In this document: positions 34,007 to 43,746 of the stretch, piece by piece
Numbering within the stretch: position 1 is the first letter of the stretch
How the letters are laid out: each line of letters starts with the position of its first letter
Origin: Fibrobacterota bacterium
Lineage (GTDB): Bacteria; Fibrobacterota; Chitinivibrionia; Chitinivibrionales; Chitinispirillaceae
Assembly: GCA_023459055.1 (NCBI GenBank)
Contig: JAEWVR010000011.1
Span: forward strand, 124,001 to 188,000
Direction of reading: 5' to 3'
DNA length: 64,000 nucleotides
Made by a program: the position numbers and the translations under genes
The notes under the pieces: model-generated
Database searches by the model: none
What the model was told of the DNA's origin: nothing
The model's input: the letters and a program-made list of their open reading frames with translations, nothing else

Positions 34007-35155
34007 TCAATTTTGTACAACACTGCGGCGTACACCGCGCTTTACACCAACATCAGGAACATGCTGCGATTGACTTGAAATATTCAGTACTATTCCCATA
34101 CCTATCATCATAAACACGATACTCATACCACCATAGCTCAAAAATGGAAGCGGTATCCCCGTAGTCGGCATTAGTCCACATCCGACGCTGGCATGTATTA
34201 ATGTGTAAACAGCAACAACCATGGTAAACCCGAATGCCATCAATTGTCCCATTCTATCAGGAGCATGAAGTGCCGCATGCATTCCTCTGCTTATAATGTA
34301 AACAAAGGTTGCGAATACTATTATCAAGCCGATAAAACCAATCTCCTCACCAAGAATAGCGATTGCAAAATCAGTATGAGGCTCGGGCAGATAGAAAAAC
34401 TTCTGTTCTCCTTTACCAAGACCTGTACCGAAAAGCCCGCCATTACCCAGCCCGATCAGCGACTGATATGTTTGATATCCTACATGTTCCTTTGACTCAG
34501 AGCTATTCATAAATGCCATCAATCGTCTCATTCGGTATGGTGTTTTCAAAATCAGAACAATTGCGACAGGGATAGCAGCCAGTGCAATTGAGGCAATATG
34601 TATCAGCTTTGCACCTGACAGATAGATCATTGACACGGCAACGATACCCAACACCACTGCGGTTGACATATTCGGTTCAATGAGAATAAGTCCGCAAACA
34701 ATCCCGATTTTTATCAGCAGTTGAATAAAATGTTTAATATTGGTAATATCATTTCCTATTTTGTCACAACTGCGTGCAATAAGGCAAATCAGGGCCACTC
34801 TTGCAGCATCAGAAACCTGAAATAATACAGGACCGATTTCCAGCCACCTGCGTGCACCGTTAATTTTGGGTACACCCGGCAATACCATTACTGCTACAAG
34901 TAAACCGATTGCCCCCAGATACAAAAGGTTGCTGATTTTACCCCAGAAATGATAATCAACATTTACAAAAAGCATAAATGCACCAATAGCAATAAGAACA
35001 CGGATCGATTGACGTGCAAGAAAGAAATCTGCACCGCCAAACCGCTGCTGGGCAAGAGCAAATGATGAACTGTAAACAAGAACAATCCCAAACCCCATCA
35101 TTACAAGCAGTGCAATGAAAAGCCCGAAATCCATTCCTGCCATCCGGTTTTTCAT
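34007..35155 (-). CDS. ftsW: Lipid II glycosyltransferase/flippase-family protein FtsW (SEDS)
   Basis: A 382-aa polytopic membrane protein with about ten hydrophobic helices. SEDS hallmarks include LGLGNGGLFGTGLGKGEQK, LPEPHTDFAIAILGEEIGF and the late GIPLPFLSYGGMS. It polymerises septal glycan strands together with FtsI. ATGA overlap (4 bp) with murD. Confidence 0.95.
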   Translation of the reverse strand: MKNRMAGMDFGLFIALLVMMGFGIVLVYSSSFALAQQRFGGADFFLARQSIRVLIAIGAFMLFVNVDYHFWGKISNLLYLGAIGLLVAVMVLPGVPKINGARRWLEIGPVLFQVSDAARVALICLIARSCDKIGNDITNIKHFIQLLIKIGIVCGLILIEPNMSTAVVLGIVAVSMIYLSGAKLIHIASIALAAIPVAIVLILKTPYRMRRLMAFMNSSESKEHVGYQTYQSLIGLGNGGLFGTGLGKGEQKFFYLPEPHTDFAIAILGEEIGFIGLIIVFATFVYIISRGMHAALHAPDRMGQLMAFGFTMVVAVYTLIHASVGCGLMPTTGIPLPFLSYGGMSIVFMMIGMGIVLNISSQSQHVPDVGVKRGVRRSVVQN

Positions 35156-36528
35156 TTTGTTACATTCCTTTTACAAACAAGCTGCTTGAAAACATCACCA
35201 CGTTCCTCATAGTTTTTGAACATATCAAAACTTGAACACCCCGGAGAAAAAACAACCACATCACCCGGCACTGCATTCTCCATTGCACGGTCAATTGCAG
35301 CATCAAGTGTCGTCGCACGTTTTATTGTTGTTAATCCTTTCCAGACACATTCCATTCGATCAGCCGCTTCACCGATTAATGTCACATCGGTTACATGGTC
35401 TTTAATCGCGCCATTAACCGTTGTAAAGTCACAGAATTTATCACGGCCCCCGGCAATCAGATGCACACCTTTGGGAAATGCCTTGACTGCAACAAGAATC
35501 GATTCTGCGGTCGTAGATTTTGAATCATTGTAAAATCTTACTTTGTTAATCTCATCAACATACTCAAGACGATGTTTTAAGCCTTTGAAGCTGCAAATTC
35601 CTTTTGCAATCCCCGTCACATCTGCACCAGCAACCATTGCAAGTGCTGAGGCCACACAGGCATTTTCATGATTATGATATCCTTTAATAACCATATCGTT
35701 TACATTCAATACGACTCCGTTATTACCCCTGAACCGGTACTTAAGAAGCATACCATCAATCCAGAATGAATCCTCCCCCGCCACATCTGCACCAAACCAG
35801 ACGATCTGCGCCTTGTTTCTCATTTCCCTGGCCCATTCACACAAGCGTTCATCATTTGCATTGAGCACAAGCACATTATCTTTTGTAAAATTACGTGCTA
35901 TTTCCTTCTTTGCATTATAATAGTCATCTTCACAGGCATACCGGTCAAGATGATTCTTCATGAAATTCAAAACCGCGGCAGCCATTGGTCTGAAAGTGTC
36001 AACAGTCTCAAGCTGGAAACTTGATACTTCGGCAACCACATAACTATCTTTGGGCACCTGATGCACAATACTGATCACCGGAATACCAATATTGCCGGCA
36101 ACAACAGCATCTTTACCCCCCGCATTGAGTGCTTCACCCAGTAACGAAACTGTCGTGCTTTTTCCGGTTGATCCGGTTACCGCAAGAAACGTAGCTTTAC
36201 TTGCGCGAAACCCGAGTTCCATTTCCGACCAGACCGGAATTTTCCTCTCACGTGCTTTAACAAGAATCGGAATATCTGATGGAACCCCCGGAGAAAGTAC
36301 AATCAGATCACAATCAAGAACCCTGTCAGTATGCGCGGATGATTCATGTCTGACATTATTTATACCCTTATCAGATAATATCTTAACAAGTTTTTCCTCA
36401 TCACAGGTATCACTTATTAAAACATCTGATCCCTTACCAATAAAGAACTCGGCAGCTGCAAGTCCACTGCGTGCAGCACCAATAATAGAAACCCGTGATG
36501 GAAAACTTTTCTGCATATCAAAATTCAT
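35152..36528 (-). CDS. murD: UDP-N-acetylmuramoyl-L-alanine--D-glutamate ligase
   Basis: Adds D-Glu to UDP-MurNAc-L-Ala. The dinucleotide-like start IIGAARSGLAAAEFF, ATP loop GSTGKST (119-125, slightly divergent from the usual GTNGKT/S), NHLDRY and the C-terminal NDSKSTTAES and SFDMFKNYEERG typical of MurD. It starts 11 bp after murF. mraY, normally between these two, is absent. Confidence 0.96.
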   Translation of the reverse strand: MNFDMQKSFPSRVSIIGAARSGLAAAEFFIGKGSDVLISDTCDEEKLVKILSDKGINNVRHESSAHTDRVLDCDLIVLSPGVPSDIPILVKARERKIPVWSEMELGFRASKATFLAVTGSTGKSTTVSLLGEALNAGGKDAVVAGNIGIPVISIVHQVPKDSYVVAEVSSFQLETVDTFRPMAAAVLNFMKNHLDRYACEDDYYNAKKEIARNFTKDNVLVLNANDERLCEWAREMRNKAQIVWFGADVAGEDSFWIDGMLLKYRFRGNNGVVLNVNDMVIKGYHNHENACVASALAMVAGADVTGIAKGICSFKGLKHRLEYVDEINKVRFYNDSKSTTAESILVAVKAFPKGVHLIAGGRDKFCDFTTVNGAIKDHVTDVTLIGEAADRMECVWKGLTTIKRATTLDAAIDRAMENAVPGDVVVFSPGCSSFDMFKNYEERGDVFKQLVCKRNVTK

Positions 36529-36539
36529 TTCTATGATCC

Positions 36540-37952
36540 TTAGAATCGTTCAAAAATTGTCTCAAGTTGAACACCCCGGGAACCTTTTAAAAGCACAGTA
36601 TCACCTTTTTTAGCGATTTCTCTTGCCTTGTCAACAGCACTCTCGGCACAGTCTGCTATTATTATAGTGTCACCGGTCATACCTGCTGCCACCGCTCCCA
36701 TTTTAATCTCCTCCGCAAACTCACCAATTGCAAGAATTTTATTTACTTTTGCATCAGCAAGGTTTTTACCAAGTTCATGATGCAGTTTTGATGAATACTT
36801 ACCGAGCTCTTTCATATCACCAACGATTGCAATGCGGTTTACTTCAGGAGTAATATCCGAGAGATAGGCAATTGCACTTCTCATTGATGACGGATTTGCA
36901 TTATAGCAATCGAGAATAAACCTGATTCCATTCTTCATCTCTATTGCACCACGCATTGAAACCGGTTTCTGTTCAAGCAGTGCCTTTGCAATAAGATCAT
37001 CAGGAATCCCACATCGTCTTCCGATAAAAATTGCGGGTAGTGCACTATATATAAAATGACGGCCCGGCATAGCAAGTCTGAACGTGTATCCGTCAAGAAC
37101 AAACGAGATTCCCCTGACTGCATCAATGGTTACATTCTGTGGACGGACCGTACACTTTGACGAAAAACCGTAGAAAACGCTATTAAGCCCACGTTCCTTT
37201 GCACCTTTGACAAGACGAGGATCATCACCGTTAAGCAGCATAAAACCGGACTTTTTATTTAATCCATCAGCGATCTCGAATTTAGCCTTAGTTGTATTAT
37301 CCAGTGATCCGAATAATCCAACGTGCCCATAGCCGATATTGGTAATAACTGCGATATCCGGTTTTACAATAGTAGTTAATTCATGAATTTCACCGACATG
37401 GTTAGCACCCATTTCAATAACACCAGCCCATTCATTACCAGAAAACCTGAGAAGACTGAGCGGCACTCCAATATGATTATTCCAGTTTCCGAATGTTTCA
37501 CTAATGTCAAGACACTGACGCAGCACCGATGAAATAAAAGTACGTGTCGTGGTTTTACCGTTTGATCCTGTTACACCAACAAGAAGAATACCCATCTCCT
37601 TACGGTATTTTACTGCAGCTTTCTGAACAGCCTTTAACGGATCTGTCACCCTGATCAACTTCCTTGCCTGCGCAGCAGAACACTCGATTTTACTCTTTTT
37701 ATCAACAATTACAGCAATAGCCCCGGCTTTTAGTGCATTTGCGACATACGCATGCCCATCATCGCGTTCTGATTTCAATGCAACAAAAACATCGCCCGGC
37801 ATAACTTTACGGGAATCGTTCCAGACTGTCCCGACTTTTGATTTAAGCTTTGATACCGGTAGTTCAGATACACCACCGCACCACTTTACAAGAAGCCCTA
37901 GTGTAAGCGGTGTTGAATTTTTCTGCTCAGTGCATGCTTTATTTGCCATCAT
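36540..37952 (-). CDS. murF: UDP-MurNAc-tripeptide--D-alanyl-D-alanine ligase
   Basis: Adds D-Ala-D-Ala to the UDP-MurNAc-tripeptide. DSRKVMPGDVFVAL in the N-terminal domain, P-loop GSNGKTT (129-135), MGANHVGEI and DCYNANPSSM, all MurF signatures. The length of 470 aa is standard. ATGA overlap with the murE stop indicates coupled translation. Confidence 0.96.
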   Translation of the reverse strand: MMANKACTEQKNSTPLTLGLLVKWCGGVSELPVSKLKSKVGTVWNDSRKVMPGDVFVALKSERDDGHAYVANALKAGAIAVIVDKKSKIECSAAQARKLIRVTDPLKAVQKAAVKYRKEMGILLVGVTGSNGKTTTRTFISSVLRQCLDISETFGNWNNHIGVPLSLLRFSGNEWAGVIEMGANHVGEIHELTTIVKPDIAVITNIGYGHVGLFGSLDNTTKAKFEIADGLNKKSGFMLLNGDDPRLVKGAKERGLNSVFYGFSSKCTVRPQNVTIDAVRGISFVLDGYTFRLAMPGRHFIYSALPAIFIGRRCGIPDDLIAKALLEQKPVSMRGAIEMKNGIRFILDCYNANPSSMRSAIAYLSDITPEVNRIAIVGDMKELGKYSSKLHHELGKNLADAKVNKILAIGEFAEEIKMGAVAAGMTGDTIIIADCAESAVDKAREIAKKGDTVLLKGSRGVQLETIFERF

Positions 37953-39418
37953 TTCCTCATCTGTAAATATAGTGTTTCAACAATCTCTTTATCATTGAAG
38001 TGATGTTTTACACCATTTATTTCCTGGTAATCTTCATGACCTTTACCGGCAATAACGATACAGTCACCTTCTTTTGCATTCTTCAGAGCAACTTCAATAG
38101 CAGATTTCCGATCGGGAATGGTTACATGAGGAAAATCCAGAGGTATTCCCGCGCAGATCTCATCAATAATTGCAACCGGTCGTTCACTTCTGGGATTATC
38201 TGATGTAACAATTGCTTCATCGGCATGTTCAGCCACGACCCCCCCCATAACCGGCCGCTTTGTCCGGTCCCGGTCGCCACCGCATCCAAACACACATATC
38301 AATCGTTCTTTTGTTAAGGGACGTGCAGTAGTGAGAATGTTTTCAAGGGCATCAGGAGTATGCGCATAATCAACAATTACCGCAAACGGAGCATCGATCA
38401 TCACGCGATCCATTCTGCCGGCAACAGTTTCCACAGCACTAAAAGCCTGCTGAATCGTCTCATCAGAAAAGCCTTGCCCATAGGCACCGGCAATCAACGC
38501 TGTCATATTATAAACATTAAAAAAACCTCGTAATGATGAATGAAATGAGACACGTTTTCCTTTATGGACAATTGTGACCTCACAACCATCCCAACTGCAG
38601 TTCCAGGAATCGATTCGAACATCCGATGCACTGTCACGGCCATAGGTCAGAATTTTTCTGTTTTCAAGTTCTTCGGAAAGACGTTTTCCCCATTTGTCAT
38701 CAATATTGATAACCGCAACCCCGTCAGGTTTCATATATTCAGCAAAAAGTCTTTTCTTTGCCTCGTAGTAATTTTCCATAGTCTTATGGAAATCAAGATG
38801 ATCCTGTGTCAGATTTGTCCATACTGTCACATCGTAAAAAAGTCCGCTTATTCTATCAAGTGCAAGCGAATGCGATGATGTCTCCATGACAATGGAATCA
38901 GGTGTATACCCTTCTTCATGTATACATCTGAAAATTTCAATCGCTTCCGGTGTAGTATGCGTAGCAGGTACAATTTTATTTGCTACGTGGAAATCGATCG
39001 TACCAAACATCCAGACCTGTTCTTTTTTACTCTTTTGCTCAAGAAGTTTCTGAAACAGATGTGTTGTTGTAGTTTTTCCATTGGTTCCGGTAATACCGAC
39101 CATTAATATTCCGGCAATATCAATATTCCACAAAGCAGCACCAAGATAGCCGGTGCAGTGACGTACATTCTTTACCTGAACAGCAGGGACAATTAATTCC
39201 GGATGCTTCTTCTCTGATACGATTGCAACTGCACCCTTTGCAAGAGCATCAGCAATAAATGCGTCACCATCAAGCTTTGTTCCAGGTATGGAAATGAATA
39301 CACACCCTTGTTTTACTTTACGCGAATCAAACGTAATACCGGTAATATCAGGATTGCCGGCTCCTGATCTGCTTAGAACTTCAACATTTGCTTTTTTCAG
39401 AAGATCTTCAAACAACAT
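37949..39418 (-). CDS. murE: UDP-MurNAc-L-Ala-D-Glu--meso-2,6-diaminopimelate ligase
   Basis: Adds the third stem residue. FDSRKVKQGCVFISI, P-loop GTNGKTT (111-117), METSSHSLALDRI, DYAHTPDALEN, and DNPR (407-410), the recognition motif of meso-DAP enzymes (Lys-type MurE has DDNPA/N instead). This tells the peptidoglycan type of the organism. A 186-bp gap upstream separates it from ftsI. Confidence 0.96.
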   Translation of the reverse strand: MLFEDLLKKANVEVLSRSGAGNPDITGITFDSRKVKQGCVFISIPGTKLDGDAFIADALAKGAVAIVSEKKHPELIVPAVQVKNVRHCTGYLGAALWNIDIAGILMVGITGTNGKTTTTHLFQKLLEQKSKKEQVWMFGTIDFHVANKIVPATHTTPEAIEIFRCIHEEGYTPDSIVMETSSHSLALDRISGLFYDVTVWTNLTQDHLDFHKTMENYYEAKKRLFAEYMKPDGVAVINIDDKWGKRLSEELENRKILTYGRDSASDVRIDSWNCSWDGCEVTIVHKGKRVSFHSSLRGFFNVYNMTALIAGAYGQGFSDETIQQAFSAVETVAGRMDRVMIDAPFAVIVDYAHTPDALENILTTARPLTKERLICVFGCGGDRDRTKRPVMGGVVAEHADEAIVTSDNPRSERPVAIIDEICAGIPLDFPHVTIPDRKSAIEVALKNAKEGDCIVIAGKGHEDYQEINGVKHHFNDKEIVETLYLQMRK

Positions 39419-39597
39419 AACATTCTCTTTGCAAAGCTTTTTTTATTTCTTTTGTCCTGTATATGCAGAGTATTGCGTTTACCACCAGATTCTGATGTCT
39501 TGATACTTAGTGCTCTTACCAGTACGGCAATCTTTTCAGCCTGATTTTCACTGGTGGCATCAAAATCGGTATACAAATCTTTTGCATTCAATTTCAT
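39397..39597 (-). CDS. Possible small protein in the ftsI-murE gap
   Basis: An open frame of 66 codons (MKLNAKDLYTDFDATSEN onward) fills the 186-bp gap and overlaps the murE start by 22 bp. The N-terminal half has plausible composition and the C-terminal half is basic. There is no ribosome site. It may be real or only a leader for murE. Confidence 0.3.
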   Translation of the reverse strand: MKLNAKDLYTDFDATSENQAEKIAVLVRALSIKTSESGGKRNTLHIQDKRNKKSFAKRMLCCLKIF

Positions 39598-39604
39598 GAT
39601 ACTA

Positions 39605-41524
39605 TCAATCTGATGCACAGATGAGTGTACATGCTTCAGCAGCATGCATCATTGCTCCAACTTCGGGAAACTGTTTCTTCACTTTCCCAAAACCAACGAT
39701 ATATGGTGTCAAACCATTTAAATTAACAAGGTTGACAGCATCGCGCAGATCCTTTCCTTTACAATCAGGTACGATCCGTTCCTTTCCCGAACTGTTATCG
39801 AAGTATGCGGTCAGCATCCTTGTTTTATCTATCTTTGCACCGGCTCTGGGAGCCTGGTACATTATTTTCGTGCCACTGCCGGCAAACTGATACTGTATTC
39901 TGCTTTTTTTCAAAACCATTTCCGCACTATCTTTTGTCAAACCACTGATATCCGGAACCGTAATCTCATCAGTTTTTTCATCCTGTGATGCAACATCGCT
40001 TTTTCCAAGTATTCTTTCTGCATAATGTAACTCAGGATGACTAATTATCTGTGTCATGATTTTATTGAATGCCGGTGCTGCTGCGACACCACCCATTTCG
40101 CCACCAGCCGGTTCATCAATAACAACACTGCATAATAGTTCCGGTTTGTCAGCAGGAATAAATCCAATAAATGATGACCATGAGCGCCACCGGGAATATT
40201 TACCCGAATCCGGTTTCTGAGCAGTACCTGTTTTTCCGCCAACAACAAGCCCCTCAATTGCAGCTTTTTTTCCTGTACCATCGGCAGCAACATCTGCAAG
40301 CATAGTTCTCAATCGCTTTGCAATATCTTCTTTGATAACTCTCCGTACCGGTTTGTATTTTGCGCTGTCAACTACCTTCCCATTGTTGTCAACTATTTTA
40401 TCACAGATTACCGGTTCCACCAGTACCCCCCCGTTTGCTACTGCAGCATAAGCAAGTGTAATCTGCAACAGTGTTACTGAAAGTTCCTGACCGATTGCAA
40501 CGGTTACCCGTGATCGTCCTGACCACTCACTTACCGGGTGAACAATCCCGACTTCCTCACCGGGGAGGTCGATACCGCTCCGGATACCAAATCCGAAATT
40601 TTTAGTATAGTTGAACAGTTTCTCATTTCCGATTTCATTAGCAATCTGCGCAAAACAGACGTTGCTTGAGTAACTCAGTGCTTTTGTAAATGTCAAAAGT
40701 CCATACGGTTCATGATCCCTTATCACCTGATGAAATATCTCATATCGTCCATTGTTTCCGTTAATGAGATCATTCTCCTTTTTGATTCCCTCCTGTAAAG
40801 CAGCTGACGCCGTGATCACTTTATATGTTGAACCTGGTTCGTATGTATAACTGATACACTTGTTTTGTCTCTCAGCCATTGAATACATTGATGTAAAGTT
40901 AGGGTCAAATGATGGCTCATTGGCCATTGCAAGTATTTTCCCATTTGATGGATTCATCACAATACACCATCCACCCTTTGCTTTAAAATTTTCGACAGTC
41001 TGCTTAAGTACAGCCTGCGTTATCTTTTGTATATTTGCATCAATCGTCAGATATATATCATCACCGGGTACCGGATCACGCTCCGGCAGTCCGATTTTAC
41101 GATACCTCTGATTTTTTCCATCCTTCTGAAGTATTATCCACCCGTCTTCACCACGGAGATAATTATCAAATGCAAACTCTGCGCCTCCTAGCCCGTATCC
41201 ATCACGCCCGACATATCCAAGCACACTTCCGGCAATATCACCGAATGGATAAATTCTGTTTGTCGAACTTGCACCGGCTTTTGTACCGCCCGGTTTCAAC
41301 ATGATTTTTTTTTCTGTTGTCAATGCGAGCATTTTTCCATTACAATCATAAATAGTTCCGCGCTTTGCAGTGAGTATCTGTCGTAACTGGCTCTGGTTGC
41401 GGCTACGTTCAGAATATCTCTTACTGTCAAGAACCTGAATCGTAAACAATCTGAAAATTACAGCAGCCCCTCCAAGCCCCAAAACCATGCAGACCAGAAG
41501 CAAACGAATTTTCAGTTTATTCAT
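39605..41524 (-). CDS. ftsI: Septal peptidoglycan transpeptidase FtsI/PBP3 with two PASTA domains
   Basis: A 639-aa class B penicillin-binding protein. Membrane anchor (7-29), dimerisation domain, then the transpeptidase with Ser232-Thr-Tyr-Lys235 (EPGSTYK), Ser-Ser-Asn (286-288) and Lys431-Thr-Gly. Two C-terminal PASTA domains follow (about 515-575, VPDISGLTKDSAEMVL; and 580-639, VPDCKGKDLRDAVNLV), a tail more common in Gram-positive PBP2x and in some diderms than in proteobacterial FtsI. It starts where ftsL ends. Confidence 0.96.
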   Translation of the reverse strand: MNKLKIRLLLVCMVLGLGGAAVIFRLFTIQVLDSKRYSERSRNQSQLRQILTAKRGTIYDCNGKMLALTTEKKIMLKPGGTKAGASSTNRIYPFGDIAGSVLGYVGRDGYGLGGAEFAFDNYLRGEDGWIILQKDGKNQRYRKIGLPERDPVPGDDIYLTIDANIQKITQAVLKQTVENFKAKGGWCIVMNPSNGKILAMANEPSFDPNFTSMYSMAERQNKCISYTYEPGSTYKVITASAALQEGIKKENDLINGNNGRYEIFHQVIRDHEPYGLLTFTKALSYSSNVCFAQIANEIGNEKLFNYTKNFGFGIRSGIDLPGEEVGIVHPVSEWSGRSRVTVAIGQELSVTLLQITLAYAAVANGGVLVEPVICDKIVDNNGKVVDSAKYKPVRRVIKEDIAKRLRTMLADVAADGTGKKAAIEGLVVGGKTGTAQKPDSGKYSRWRSWSSFIGFIPADKPELLCSVVIDEPAGGEMGGVAAAPAFNKIMTQIISHPELHYAERILGKSDVASQDEKTDEITVPDISGLTKDSAEMVLKKSRIQYQFAGSGTKIMYQAPRAGAKIDKTRMLTAYFDNSSGKERIVPDCKGKDLRDAVNLVNLNGLTPYIVGFGKVKKQFPEVGAMMHAAEACTLICASD

Positions 41525-41925
41525 CAGTTTCGCACTCCAAGTGATCTGTTAATAACATTCAGAACAGATGCTAGAGTAACCGTTTCAACTTTATCACTGC
41601 CGGATTTCATCTTTACGATAACAATTTGATTTACACTAGGATAATCGAGATTGCAATTATGACGCGCAAATGTTTCAATCCTGCTGTTATCAGATAGTCT
41701 TTCTGCATCACGCTGCAAGGCGGCAATTTCTTTGTCAAGCACTTTCAGCGTATCAGACATCGTATTCATCTTCATTGACACATTGGTGATATATACCTGT
41801 TTTGTCACAATTAATAACGGTCCGGAAATTATCAAACCTAATATTGCAAGCCCGATCAGCATAAAACGCACCTTAACAAGAGGTTCTGTTTTTGATGGTG
41901 TCTTTTTTTTGTTAATTTTTTTCAT
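41524..41925 (-). CDS. ftsL: FtsL-like divisome membrane protein
   Basis: A 133-aa bitopic protein: a Lys-rich cytoplasmic start, one membrane helix (about 22-40, MLIGLAILGLIISGPLLIV), then a leucine-zipper-like coiled coil (about 55-85, DTLKVLDKEIAALQRDAERL) and an Asn/Tyr-containing tail NCNLDYPSVNQIV. FtsL sequences diverge strongly, so the call rests on topology and on position between rsmH and ftsI. Confidence 0.8.
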   Translation of the reverse strand: MKKINKKKTPSKTEPLVKVRFMLIGLAILGLIISGPLLIVTKQVYITNVSMKMNTMSDTLKVLDKEIAALQRDAERLSDNSRIETFARHNCNLDYPSVNQIVIVKMKSGSDKVETVTLASVLNVINRSLGVRN

Positions 41926-41940
41926 ACGTGCCAGTTTCTA

Positions 41941-42873
41941 TTACACAATTCTCTCAGCAACCCTTACCCGTACACTTCTAGACCGGGGATTACGGGCAAT
42001 CTCTGCATCATCAGCCTGCAATGATTTTCTGGTTACTCGCTTAAGTGATGCAACTTTTTTACAGGTGCATACCGGTTGTGATGGCGGACAGATGCACCCC
42101 TGCTCGCCTGCTCTGAAAAACTCCTTTACAATCCGGTCTTCAAGGGAATGATACGCCATGACTGCAATACGTCCGGATGGTTTAAGGAACTGTACCGATT
42201 TTTCAAGAAACCGCTGTAACTCCCCAAGTTCATCATTTACCGCTATCCGTATAGCCTGAAACACCTTTGCAAGGACTTTATATTTTAAATTAGGCCCATA
42301 CTCTTTTGTCAAACAATTCCTGAGATCAAGTGTTGTAACAACCGGATGACTGCATTGCTTAATGGTTCTGGCCATGCGTTTTGCATTCTGTACTTCACCG
42401 TATCTATCAAGAATATCACACAGCTCAGCTTCACTGCTTGATGCAATAAACTCCGCAGCACTGATACCGCTATTGCGATTCATTCGCATGTCAAGTTCTC
42501 CATCACCCATAAAACTGAATCCTCTGTCTTTATTGTCAATCTGCCAGGATGAAACCCCGAGATCAAGCAGCATCCCGTTAACAGCACCGATAGCATGTCG
42601 TTCCAAAACCTTGTCAAATTCAGAGAAGGGGCTTTGCTCAATGATCACCCTGAATGATGCCGGTAGTGGATTTCTTAAATTCCACTGTATTGCATCACTG
42701 TCGCGATCAATTCCGATCATTGTTGCTCCCGGCTCAAGACATTCAGCAACCGCCCGGAAATGACCACCACCTCCCAGCGTACAATCCAGATATATTCCCT
42801 TTTTATCAGTTACGAGTAAGCTGATAATCTCCTTTTTTAATACCGGCTCATGATAAAATTCCTGATTATTCAT
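41941..42873 (-). CDS. rsmH: 16S rRNA (cytosine1402-N4)-methyltransferase RsmH
   Basis: SAM-dependent methyltransferase (formerly MraW) of 310 aa. HEPVLKKEIISLL, the SAM-binding DCTLGGGGHFRAV, DRDSDAI, LDLGVSSWQIDNKDRGFSF and the late YHSLEDRIVKEFF are all present. The stop and start overlap with mraZ by 4 bp. Second gene of the cluster. Confidence 0.97.
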   Translation of the reverse strand: MNNQEFYHEPVLKKEIISLLVTDKKGIYLDCTLGGGGHFRAVAECLEPGATMIGIDRDSDAIQWNLRNPLPASFRVIIEQSPFSEFDKVLERHAIGAVNGMLLDLGVSSWQIDNKDRGFSFMGDGELDMRMNRNSGISAAEFIASSSEAELCDILDRYGEVQNAKRMARTIKQCSHPVVTTLDLRNCLTKEYGPNLKYKVLAKVFQAIRIAVNDELGELQRFLEKSVQFLKPSGRIAVMAYHSLEDRIVKEFFRAGEQGCICPPSQPVCTCKKVASLKRVTRKSLQADDAEIARNPRSRSVRVRVAERIV

Positions 42874-43325
42874 TTTTTATCAACACTGCTTTTTACTGCT
42901 TCATAGAATATCGCATCGAAATTTTCGTCATCGGCTTCGAGAGATGCATCACATTTTGCAGTATCCCAGACTTCAATAAAATTACCCTGACCAACAAGGG
43001 TAACCTCTTTTGTAATACCGGCAATTGCCATTTGTGCTGGTGTCAACGTAATTCTCCCCTGCGCATCAAGTACCGATTCAGAAATTGTGCTGAACAATAA
43101 GCGTTTGAGACGTAACGTTTCCGGTGTTTCGGGCCGTGAAATAATATCATCTTCAATGTTTGCCCACTCATCCCTGGGATACGCCCGCAAACATCCACCA
43201 GGTGCGCGGCTAATAATAACGGTTTCTGCAGCCTCAGGACTCATCGCTTTCCTGAATTTGGCCGGAATATTTACTCTACCCTTTGCATCAATCGAGTAGT
43301 CAAATCTTCCAAGAAACCGTGTCAT
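42870..43325 (-). CDS. mraZ: Transcriptional regulator MraZ
   Basis: Two AbrB/SpoVT-like halves carrying DAKGRVNIPAKFR (about 11-23) and DAQGRITLTPAQ, the pair of DNA-binding swapped-hairpin motifs. It represses its own operon in studied bacteria. Earlier in-frame codons exist (TTG 43343, ATG 43331), but the ATG at 43325 has GGGAG at nine bases. The operator repeats end seven bases before it, so translation initiation and repressor binding share sequence. Confidence 0.95.
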   Translation of the reverse strand: MTRFLGRFDYSIDAKGRVNIPAKFRKAMSPEAAETVIISRAPGGCLRAYPRDEWANIEDDIISRPETPETLRLKRLLFSTISESVLDAQGRITLTPAQMAIAGITKEVTLVGQGNFIEVWDTAKCDASLEADDENFDAIFYEAVKSSVDKK

Positions 43326-43331
43326 CGTCAT

Positions 43332-43361
43332 TTTCTCCCACAATCACCCACAATTACACAC
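43332..43361 (-). promoter_or_regulatory. MraZ-box operator: three 10-bp direct repeats
   Basis: On the minus strand, GTGTGTAATT, GTGGGTGATT and GTGGGAGAAA stand head to tail with 10-bp periodicity. This is the pattern of the TGGGN-type boxes bound by MraZ. The last repeat doubles as the mraZ ribosome site. Confidence 0.8.
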
Positions 43362-43372
43362 TTTTACCCCTT

Positions 43373-43402
43373 AGAATACTTCAATTCACCGTTCATTGTC
43401 AA
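43373..43402 (-). promoter_or_regulatory. Sigma-70 promoter of the division cluster
   Basis: TTGACA (43397-43402), 18 nt, TATTCT (43373-43378) on the minus strand. The start would be near 43366, immediately before the MraZ boxes. Confidence 0.7.
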
Positions 43403-43746
43403 GATTTTTCAATTATTTTTTAAGCCAAAACTGTTTTTTTTATTCGGGATTTTTTAATTGTTTTTAGTGATTTCTATTAGTGGTACGCAAACACCGCAGC
43501 ACACTATATGTAGGTGAGTATGATTAGCACAGGTAAAACATTTTGTAGTACTGTTGTTACTACAATCGGGAGACATTCCGCCAGAATGCATCGCATCTGC
43601 CTTTACAAATAAACAGCCGGTGTAACCGATTAATAAATAATCAGAAAATAGCGGGTATCTTGAGAACAATGTTGACAAAAGGCATCAATTTCAGCAGATA
43701 TTCGATTGAATTATGGAGATAAACTGAACGGTCAGATAATCAATAA
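43403..43746. other. Intergenic, AT-rich, no supported gene
   Basis: Lies between the mraZ promoter and the coiled-coil gene. A Cys-rich open frame on the minus strand (43454-43678) has no ribosome site and reads as chance. Nothing else is recognised. Confidence 0.5.

Noticed and set aside
41035..41304. 89-codon plus-strand frame opposite ftsI
   Set aside because: Antisense shadow of ftsI with no initiation signal.
43454..43678. 74-codon Cys-containing frame upstream of mraZ
   Set aside because: No ribosome site, and Cys spacing fits no metal motif I know. It reads as chance in AT-rich intergenic DNA.
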